Origin: an uncultured Opitutia bacterium
GTDB lineage: Bacteria > Verrucomicrobiota > Verrucomicrobiia > Opitutales > Opitutaceae
DNA length: 64,000 bases
NCBI GenBank assembly: GCA_903840415.1
Contig: CAIMFY010000017.1
Coordinates: forward strand, 231,549-295,548
Direction of reading: 5' to 3'
In this document: positions 36,534 through 44,013 of the stretch, piece by piece
Layout: each line of letters begins with the position of its first letter
How positions within the stretch are numbered: the first letter of the stretch is position 1
Position numbers and translations under genes: made by a program
Notes under the pieces: model-generated
Seen by the model: the letters and a program-made list of their open reading frames with translations, nothing else
Database searches by the model: none
Told to the model about the DNA's origin: nothing

Positions 36534-39500
36534 TCACGGAATCTTCAATCGCTGGCCGGGGCGGAGCGCATTTTCGCCTTTGAGAATCTCGCGATTGGCG
36601 TCGTAAATTTCCTGCCACCGTGCGCCGGTGCCGTAATAGCGCACGCTGATCCGCGTCAGGGAATCGCCTTCCTGCACGATATGCGTGCGCGGTTGCGCAG
36701 GCACCGGAGCGGACGCCACGGGCGACGACGACTGCACCGCAATCGTCGGCACGTTACCAGTGCCCGTCAGGGGTGAGCCGGCTCCGGGCGTGAACGAGGC
36801 ACCGCCATTGATGAGCCGCGCCGCCGAGGCGATTTGGTCGAGCGTGCCTTGGGCCTGACGCAACCGCGCGCTGATCGCGGCATTGTCCTGCTGCAACTGC
36901 GCGATCCGGGCCGCGCGATCGCGATCGGTGGCCTGCAACGAATCGGCGAGGCGCGTGTTTTCGGCGCGAAGTGCAGCCAAGTCGCGTTGGGCGTTGGCGA
37001 GTAGGGCCGACGCCGACGCCAAGCCGGCCGCGCGCTGCTCCGCATCGACGAGCTTGGAGTTTTCTAACCGCAAGCCTTCGACCTGCGACTGCAAGTCCTT
37101 CAGCTGCGCGGAGAGTTTTTCGTTGGCACCCGAAAGATCGGTCACCGTCGAACCTTGAGCATCGGCGGCCTTGAGCGTGTCAGCGAGTTTCGCCTTAACG
37201 CCATCGAGCTCCGAACGCAGGGCCGTCGCGGTTTCGCCCGCGGCGCGCAGCGTCGAGAGCTGGGCCGTCAGGTCTTTGACTTGCGCGGAGAGCTTTTCGT
37301 TGGTCGCACTGAGATCGTTGACGGTGGCGAGTTGCGCCTGCGCCGCTTGATCGCTGGCGCTCGCCCGACTCTTTAGTTCGGCCAACTCGGCGCGGCTGAG
37401 TTCCGTAGCCTGCTTGAACTGAGAGAGCTGTTTTTCGGCGGCAGCTTTTTCACTCGTGAGTTTTTCATTGAGCCCGGTAAGTTCGGCGACGCTCGCGCTG
37501 TGTGTCTCGACCGCCTTGGCCGCGTCGCCAAACTTCGCCTGCAACGCTGCGTAATCGGTGCGGGTCTTGTCAGCCTCGGTTTTTGCCGCGCTGACCGTCT
37601 GCTGCAACTGCGCCACGCGGCGCTCGGACTCGGTCAACTTCGTAAACATGTCCTCGACCTGAGCACGGAGACTGTCGCGCTCCTGCGCCGGCGTCTTCGC
37701 GGCGGCCCGGGCGGCATCGAGTTCCTTCGTTCGCTGCTCAAGGTCGGCCGTCAGACGCGCCTGCTCGGCGCGCGCGGCATCAAGATCATGCTGGGCCGAG
37801 GTTGCCTTGAGCTTGAGTTGCTCATTCTCCGCCTTCAACCCGGTGTCGTCCGAGCCCTTGGCGCCGAGCAGGGCGCGGTTGGCATCGGCGAGCGCCTTAT
37901 TAGTATCCCGTGTGCGTTGCAGTTGGGCGGCCAGGCCGGCGATTTCACCGGCGGAATTCTTACGCTCGTCCTCAAGCTGAGATTCGAGCGCGCGCACCTG
38001 GTTCTGCATCGTCTGCATTTCCAGTTTCATCGCCTCGGTCGGCGCCGAACGGGCCGCCGTCGCCTGCGCCGCCAAAGCCGCCGCCGCACTCTGCCGGGCC
38101 ACTTCCAGATCTTTTTGGAGGCTGTCGTTCTTCGCGGTGAGATCGGCGAGCGAACGACTGGCGGCATCGAGTTGAGTGTTGAGTTTCGCGAGCGCGTCGG
38201 CGTCGGCGGTCTGGGCGGACTGCGTCGCAATGAGTCGGTCGCGCTCGGTCGTGACCGAATCGAGGCGCGCCGAAAGCTCGGTGAGTTTTTGCGCGGTCGC
38301 CTGATTTCCAGCCTGCGCCTGCTGCGCCGCGGTGAGCTTGGACTGCGTGGTAGCCAACTCGACGCGAAGCCGCGCAAGGTCCGTTGCGCTGGCATTCTGT
38401 GCGGCCGCAAGCGCAGCGCGCAGTTCAGTCACTTGGACGGAATCGTTGGCCGCCATCGCAGCAGTCGACTGGAGTTTCTGATTTTGTGCGGTGAGTGCGA
38501 CATTTACCTCCTCCAACCGGCGGGAGTTAGCCGTGGCACTGGCGACCGACGCACTAAGATCCGCGATTCGAGCGGCGTCGGCGGGGTTCGCCCGCGGTTT
38601 CTCCGACCGTGCGGCTTCGAGCGCCAGCCGAGCCTGCTCGGCAGCGGTCAGTGCCTGGTCACGCTCGTTGCGTAGTTGGACGAGTGCCGCGGAATCCGTT
38701 GCCGGTGCTGGCGTGCGCGCAGACAAATCGGCGACGCGTTTTTCGAGCGCGCTCTTCTCGGCTGCGAGCGCCTGGCGCGCCCGCTCGGTCTCCGCGAGCG
38801 TTTGCTCGGCGCGGGCGATCCGCAGTTGTAGTGCAGCCGCGTTGGCCGTGCCGCTATCGCCCGCCTGTAGCAGGCGCGTCTGATCGACCCGGAGGCGGGC
38901 GACATCGGCTTGAGCGGCGGCGAGTTGTTGGGCCGTCTGATCGGCACTCGCTGCGACCGCCTGTAAGGCGCGATTTTGCGAAGTGAGCTGATCGATCCGT
39001 CCGGTCAACTCGGTGATATCACGTTCGCGCTTCCGGGCAGCGTCGACGGAGGCGGCGAGTTGGCTTTTCAGCTCTGCAGTCGCAGGCGCTTCAGCCGCCG
39101 GTGGCGTTGGACGCGTCGCAGCATCGGTCAGTCTCTTTTCCAGCGTCGCTTTTTCCGCCGCGAGCGCCGCCCGCGCCTGCTCAGCATCAGCGAGCTTTTG
39201 CTCGGCCTGCGCTGCGCGCTGCTGCAAAGCACCGGTGGACGCCGCGGCGCCCCAACTCTCCTGAGTCAGCCGGGCATTTTCCATGCGCAATCGGGTGAGC
39301 TCGGCTTGCGCGTCAGCAAGTTGCTGGGAATTTTTTTGCGCAACCGCATCCGCACCGGAGTTGGACGCCGCGGCCGGCGTCGTCGCTACGAGTCGCGCAT
39401 TCTCCGCCACGAGGCGCTGGTTGGACATGCGCAGCTCATCGAGCTGCCGCGTGAGATCGGCGATTTTGCCGTCGTCTACTGCCGGTGCTCCGGCAGGAGA

Positions 39501-41279
39501 CGCGCCTCCGCCGACCCGTGCGAGTTGGCGGTTGAGCAGGCTGAGTTGAATCGTTGAGCGCTTCACCTCATCATTGAGTCGCGCATTATCCGCCGTCAGC
39601 TTGGCGACGCGCGCGTCGTCGGAGAGGGCCGCGCCTTTTGCCTCATTTCCCGAAACGCTGGGAGCCGCGGACAATTCTCTTGCGAGTTTCAATTGTCCCG
39701 CGAGCTCCGCGGCCTGACGCTGGAAACGATCTTTTTCTGTGCGGAGCGAATCGGCCTCACGGGTGATTTTGTCGAGTTGGGCGCGCAGCACAGGCACCTG
39801 CGAATCCGAGGCGGCGGGCGTGGGTGGCGAAGCCGCCTTGGCTGCGGTTTCCGCCGTGGCGAGACGCTGCTCGAGCACGGATTTTTCGCGGGCGGCCGAC
39901 TGCGCGGCGTCGGCGAGACGGGCGTTTTCAACCCGGAGTTTTTCGGCGTCGCTTTGCGCTGAGGCAACACGAACATTGAGCGCGGCCAGCTCGGCGGGCG
40001 CCACCGCAGGCGCGGCCTTGAGGCGCTTGTTCTCGTCGGTGAGTCGGGCCGCTGTGTCGCGCGCTTCGGCGAGCGCGGACTGCACGCCGGCGAGTTGCTG
40101 GGCGAGTTTTTCGCGCGCCGGGTCGGGCCGCGCGGATGCGTTGCCGGCAGAGGCGAGGCGCAGGGCCAACGCCGCTTTGTCGCGAGTGAGCGTCTGCGCG
40201 GTGTCGGCGAGGCGAACGTTTTCGGCGCGGAGCCGCTCGAGTTCGGATTGCGCAGCGACCAGACGCGCATTGAGTGCGGTGAGATCGTTCGGAGCGGCCG
40301 GTGCGGTAGCCGAAGCAGATTGCACTGCGGGGGCAGAAGCGACTGCGGGCTGCGTCGTCGCTGCCGAGGCGACGCCGATTTGGGCGCGCAGTTTCGCGAT
40401 CGCGGTGTTGGCCTCGGCGAGTTGCGCGGAGCTCAGTTGTTGCGCGACGATGTCGCGGCCCGTGGGCTTGGCGCCGTTGTCGACGGCGAGCGAAAGCCAC
40501 GCAAAGGCTTGGGGCAAATCGACCGGCGCGCCATGGCCTTCGGCGAGCAGGATGCCCAAGTTGTTTTGGGCGGGTGCAAAATTCTGTTCGGCGGCGGCGC
40601 GGTAAAAAATCAGCGCCGTGGCAACGTCGGGCGCGGAGCCGCGGCCCTCTTCAAGCATCAGCGCGAGATTGTAGCGGGCCCGGGCGTAGCCCTGATTGGC
40701 CGCGAGCCGATACCATTTTTGTGCTGCTGCCTCGTCCTTGCCAACGCCGCGGCCGAGTTCGTAAGCGAGCGCGAGGTTATATTGCGCCTCTGGCACGTTG
40801 CGGTCGGCCGCCTGGCGAAACCACAGGGCCGCATCGAAATAGTCCTGTTTCACGCCAAGCCCGTTGGCATACATGTTGCCGACATTGAACTGCGCCGGTG
40901 CGAAGCCCTGCTCGGCCGCTTTAAGGTAAAACTTAAATGCCGCCGCGAGATCCGCGGCCACTCCGCTGCCGAGCTCATGCATCATGCCGAGATTGAACAA
41001 CGCGGGCGCATAGCCCTTTTCCGCCGCCTGCTGGTAAGCACGCAGCGCCCCCGGCAAATCACGCGGCAGACCCGCCTGACCGTTGGCGAGGATATTGCCG
41101 AGGACGTTCAACGCCTCCGGATCGCCCTGCCCCGCCTTCGCCTGAATTGTCGCCAGATCGGCCGGCTGCGATCGCGCGCTCCAAACCGCCGGTCCGAGCG
41201 CGACCAACGCGGCCGCCAACAGCGCACGCGATCGCTTCGACAGCGTGAAGTTTGACGAAGGCGCGACGGGTTTACACAC
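36534..41279 (-). CDS. Giant envelope protein: Sel1 repeats, long coiled coil, C-terminal LysM
   Basis: 1581 residues from the GTG at 41279. A signal peptide or anchor at about 1-38 (RALLAAALVALGPAVW) is followed by about six Sel1-type repeats (residues about 45-285; recurring A-x-x-x-x-G-x-x-YAPA-x-x-NLG-x-M-x-x-x-G). Some 1200 residues of Ala/Leu/Glu/Gln/Lys-rich heptad coiled coil follow (about 290-1490), with recurring blocks such as L-x-x-EN-x-RL. A LysM domain closes it (about 1533-1581: IVQEGDSLTRISVRYYGTG and LRPGQRLKIP). Periplasmic and peptidoglycan-binding by inference, spanning a long distance. Its start overlaps the end of the ATP-grasp-like gene by 8 nt, so translation is coupled. 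Confidence 0.85.
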   Translation of the reverse strand: MCKPVAPSSNFTLSKRSRALLAAALVALGPAVWSARSQPADLATIQAKAGQGDPEALNVLGNILANGQAGLPRDLPGALRAYQQAAEKGYAPALFNLGMMHELGSGVAADLAAAFKFYLKAAEQGFAPAQFNVGNMYANGLGVKQDYFDAALWFRQAADRNVPEAQYNLALAYELGRGVGKDEAAAQKWYRLAANQGYARARYNLALMLEEGRGSAPDVATALIFYRAAAEQNFAPAQNNLGILLAEGHGAPVDLPQAFAWLSLAVDNGAKPTGRDIVAQQLSSAQLAEANTAIAKLRAQIGVASAATTQPAVASAPAVQSASATAPAAPNDLTALNARLVAAQSELERLRAENVRLADTAQTLTRDKAALALRLASAGNASARPDPAREKLAQQLAGVQSALAEARDTAARLTDENKRLKAAPAVAPAELAALNVRVASAQSDAEKLRVENARLADAAQSAAREKSVLEQRLATAETAAKAASPPTPAASDSQVPVLRAQLDKITREADSLRTEKDRFQRQAAELAGQLKLARELSAAPSVSGNEAKGAALSDDARVAKLTADNARLNDEVKRSTIQLSLLNRQLARVGGGASPAGAPAVDDGKIADLTRQLDELRMSNQRLVAENARLVATTPAAASNSGADAVAQKNSQQLADAQAELTRLRMENARLTQESWGAAASTGALQQRAAQAEQKLADAEQARAALAAEKATLEKRLTDAATRPTPPAAEAPATAELKSQLAASVDAARKRERDITELTGRIDQLTSQNRALQAVAASADQTAQQLAAAQADVARLRVDQTRLLQAGDSGTANAAALQLRIARAEQTLAETERARQALAAEKSALEKRVADLSARTPAPATDSAALVQLRNERDQALTAAEQARLALEAARSEKPRANPADAARIADLSASVASATANSRRLEEVNVALTAQNQKLQSTAAMAANDSVQVTELRAALAAAQNASATDLARLRVELATTQSKLTAAQQAQAGNQATAQKLTELSARLDSVTTERDRLIATQSAQTADADALAKLNTQLDAASRSLADLTAKNDSLQKDLEVARQSAAAALAAQATAARSAPTEAMKLEMQTMQNQVRALESQLEDERKNSAGEIAGLAAQLQRTRDTNKALADANRALLGAKGSDDTGLKAENEQLKLKATSAQHDLDAARAEQARLTADLEQRTKELDAARAAAKTPAQERDSLRAQVEDMFTKLTESERRVAQLQQTVSAAKTEADKTRTDYAALQAKFGDAAKAVETHSASVAELTGLNEKLTSEKAAAEKQLSQFKQATELSRAELAELKSRASASDQAAQAQLATVNDLSATNEKLSAQVKDLTAQLSTLRAAGETATALRSELDGVKAKLADTLKAADAQGSTVTDLSGANEKLSAQLKDLQSQVEGLRLENSKLVDAEQRAAGLASASALLANAQRDLAALRAENTRLADSLQATDRDRAARIAQLQQDNAAISARLRQAQGTLDQIASAARLINGGASFTPGAGSPLTGTGNVPTIAVQSSSPVASAPVPAQPRTHIVQEGDSLTRISVRYYGTGARWQEIYDANREILKGENALRPGQRLKIP

Positions 41280-42702
41280 GGGACTCGTTTAAGGACAAAA
41301 CCCTACTGGGAAGCAAGGCGGCGTCTTGCATCCCATGGATGATTTTTTTGTCCGGCGGACAAAACGTCGCCAGCGCGCCCGACAACTGGGCCTTGCCCCC
41401 GATCAAGAAATAGTAGGGGCAAAGGCGGAGGCGACCGTCGGATTCGCGTGGCACCGGCACCGTGGCACCTTCGACATGAAAAAGCCGATGACGGACACGC
41501 CGCGGCTTCTTGTAGGCCTGCAAAATATGGAGGTTGGCCGGCGCCGCATCGATCGCGTGGCCGACCCCTTGCTGCCACTCCTCGCGCGAGCAGTCGCTCC
41601 CGAGCACCACGCTGCGCGCACCCCAAGCCGTCTCGTGGTAGCCGCTCACCTTGATGATCAGATCGCGCTCTTTCTGCGAGGCACCGGCAAGATCACGCCA
41701 GTCATTCAGCGAGCGGCCGCCGACCCGCGGACCATCCAGCACCGCCCCCGGCGGCAACGGCGCCGGATCCATGATCCACGACGGCGGGATCAACGTCCGC
41801 AGGAGTTGAAGGGTCCGCCCACTGAGCGTCTCGGTCCAGAAATCCTGCAACAGGTGGTGGTGAAACAGCGCCAGCGAAAGTTTCTCCTCCTGAAACGGCC
41901 GCATCGGCGGCGCGATCGCGACTTCACCTGCCGCCCAGGACTCGAAGAAAAATCTCTCCGTTCGCACGTTGGCGAGGTCGAACAGCTCGAAAAACCGGTA
42001 GAGCACGTCGATCTTCTCCGGGTTGCCCTCGACGTCGAAAAACAGCGAGTTTTCCAGCGGGAAAATATCCTCGGGCCTCATGCAATACACGCGTTTCCCG
42101 AGCAGCTGGAGTTGCTGCGCGAGCCACTGCATCTCGGGGCGGTAAGTCGCCGCCTCGTCGCTTACCACGAGCGCGATGAGCGGATTGCGCGTCTGCGGCC
42201 GCAGGCCAGCGAGCGCCGCGTGGAAATTTGCGATCATTGCATCGCCGTGACCGAGCACGCTCGCGTCGGACCCGCCGCCGTAAAGCCGGTTGAGAAACGC
42301 CGTCAACCCGATGCCGCCCGGCACCGAGTCGAGTTCCGTCAGCACGAAACCTTCATCGGTCAGCAGCAGATCCGGCCGCAGCACCGGCGGAAAGGAACCG
42401 CGGTTTTTCGGATCGCGCGAGTGGGCGATCAGCGCGGCGGGTTTGCCACGGTCGAGGTAATCGGCGACCCACGGCGCCAGCAGGGGTTTGTTGCGCAGCA
42501 GGTTTTTCCCCGCCGCCGAGCGCAGATAAAGCGTCTCGAGCGCCTGGTGAAACTCCAAGCACGCCGCGCCGATGGCTTCGAGTTGCGCGACCTGATCGGT
42601 CGTGAGCGGCCAGGCCGCGGGTGAGAGTTGCCACGTCTTCGCCTCGAACAACGGCTGCGCGCGAAGCGCCGCGTGGATTTGGTCGTAGGAAAGATCAGGC
42701 AT
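41272..42702 (-). CDS. ATP-grasp-like protein of unknown function
   Basis: 476 residues. I do not recognise a named family with certainty. Its layout parallels the circularly permuted ATP-grasp protein at 1645: an acidic segment LLLTDEGFVLTELDSVPGGIGL (compare [15 protein letters not shown]) in the first third, and in the last third KVSGYHETAWGARSVVLGSDCSREEW and LCPYYFLIGG (compare the [11 protein letters not shown] and LRPYILYG blocks). Glutathionylspermidine-synthase-like ligases show a similar arrangement. Inferred: an ATP-dependent carboxylate-amine ligase. Directly upstream of, and overlapping, the giant Sel1/LysM gene, so the two are co-translated. Confidence 0.65.
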   Translation of the reverse strand: MPDLSYDQIHAALRAQPLFEAKTWQLSPAAWPLTTDQVAQLEAIGAACLEFHQALETLYLRSAAGKNLLRNKPLLAPWVADYLDRGKPAALIAHSRDPKNRGSFPPVLRPDLLLTDEGFVLTELDSVPGGIGLTAFLNRLYGGGSDASVLGHGDAMIANFHAALAGLRPQTRNPLIALVVSDEAATYRPEMQWLAQQLQLLGKRVYCMRPEDIFPLENSLFFDVEGNPEKIDVLYRFFELFDLANVRTERFFFESWAAGEVAIAPPMRPFQEEKLSLALFHHHLLQDFWTETLSGRTLQLLRTLIPPSWIMDPAPLPPGAVLDGPRVGGRSLNDWRDLAGASQKERDLIIKVSGYHETAWGARSVVLGSDCSREEWQQGVGHAIDAAPANLHILQAYKKPRRVRHRLFHVEGATVPVPRESDGRLRLCPYYFLIGGKAQLSGALATFCPPDKKIIHGMQDAALLPSRVLSLNESRV

Positions 42703-42729
42703 GGACGTTGATGAAAATCAGGGAAGGAA

Positions 42730-42758
42730 AAATCCCAAAGCGCAAATTCCCCAAACGC
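42730..42758. repeat. AAATCC-type word pair between prfB and the ATP-grasp-like gene
   Basis: AAATCCCAAAGCGC (42730-42743) is followed immediately by AAATTCCCCAAACGC (42744-42758), two near copies of the same word, in the 67-base gap between the prfB stop and the ATP-grasp-like gene start. The word resembles the tandem repeat inside the fused E1 gene. Confidence 0.45.
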
Positions 42759-42769
42759 TAATCCCCGGA

Positions 42770-43913
42770 TTATTCCTCCATCTGAATGTCTTTGTTGCGA
42801 TGCCGGGGCGAACCCGCGCGCAACCACGCGTTCACAAACCGATCGAGGTCGCCGTCGAGCACGCCCTGAGTATCGCTCGTGCTAATGCCGGTGCGCAGAT
42901 CTTTCACCATCTGGTAGGGCTGCAGCACGTAGCTGCGAATCTGGCTCCCCCACCCGATTTCACCTTTCTCACCGTAAAACTTGTCCATCTCGGCGCGCTG
43001 CTCGTCCTGCTTTTTTTCGTAAAGGCGCGCCTTGAGCACGTTCAGTGCGGCGGCGCGATTCTTGATCTGGGAGCGTTCGTTTTGGCAAACGACGACGATG
43101 CCCGAGGGAATGTGCGTGAGCCGCACGGCGGAGTCGGTGGTGTTCACGCCTTGACCGCCCTTGCCCGAGGAGCGGTAAACATCGACCCGGACTTCGGCCT
43201 CCGGAATTTCGATTTCAATTTCGTCCGTGATTTCGGCGACGACATCGACGGCACAAAAGGAGGTGTGGCGGCGCTTGTTCGAGTCGAACGGACTGATGCG
43301 CACGAGGCGATGCACGCCGCGCTCGGCCTTCGCATAACCGTAGGCGTTTTCGCCCTTGAGGAGAATCGTCGCCTTGCTAATGCCGGCCTGATCTCCGACC
43401 TGCACGTCCTGCAATTCCACCGTGAAGCCGCGCCGCTCGGCCCAGCGGTTATACATGCGGAACATCATGTCGGCCCAGTCGTTCGCCTCCGTGCCGCCCG
43501 CGCCCGATTGAATCGAGAAGATCGCGTTGTTCTTGTCGAACTGACCGGTGAGGAACGATGCGATCTCCAGCGCATCGAGCTCGACGGCCATCGCCGCGAC
43601 CGACGCGTCGAGTTCCTTCGCGTAAGGCTCGCGCTCGCCGTCCGACGCCGCCTCGACGAGTTCCACCATCACGTCGAGATCGTCGACGCGTTTTTGAAAC
43701 ACGACGACGGGCAGGACGGCTTTTTTCAGGAGGTTGAGCTTCGCAATGTGTTTTTGCGCTCGCTCGTTGCTATCCCAAAATCCGGGCGCGCCCATCTGCG
43801 CATCCATCGCCTCGATTTCACGCTGCTTTTGTTCGCAGTCAAAGAAACCTCCACAAGTGCCCGGCGCGCTTCTTGATGTTCTCGATGTGGTTGAAAGTCT
43901 CGGGTGCGATCAT
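42770..43913 (-). CDS. prfB: Peptide chain release factor 2, programmed +1 frameshift
   Basis: Frame 1 starts at the ATG at 43913 and runs 24 codons ([15 protein letters not shown] then RAGHLWRFL) to an in-frame TGA at 43841-43839. The slip site CTT-TGA-C (43844-43838) is preceded by a GGAGG element three bases upstream of CTT, as in E. coli prfB. After a +1 shift the reading continues [12 protein letters not shown] and through to 42770, giving 380 residues. GGQ is in [14 protein letters not shown] and the stop-recognition tripeptide SPF in [14 protein letters not shown], which identifies RF2. UGA/UAA release factor; autoregulated because low RF2 favours frameshifting. Confidence 0.97.
43838..43850 (-). 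promoter_or_regulatory. prfB: Programmed +1 frameshift site of prfB
   Basis: On the minus strand the order is a Shine-Dalgarno-like GGAGG, TTT, then the slippery CTT with the in-frame TGA and the following C. The spacing between the internal GGAGG and CTT equals that in E. coli. A gene caller that ignores it would begin the protein at 43807 and lose 35 residues. Confidence 0.93.
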
Positions 43914-44013
43914 GTTGAACGTCTATCGCCGCAAACTGCGGCCCGTGGCGCAAGGGCAAAGCGCGCCAGCGGGCCGATCAGACTATCTCCGAAATTCTTC
44001 CAGCAGTGGATAT

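Noticed and set aside
40095..41255. A 386-codon plus-strand frame opposite the giant coiled-coil gene
   Set aside because: The coding strand shows regular Sel1 repeats in exactly this stretch; the opposite frame has no domain.
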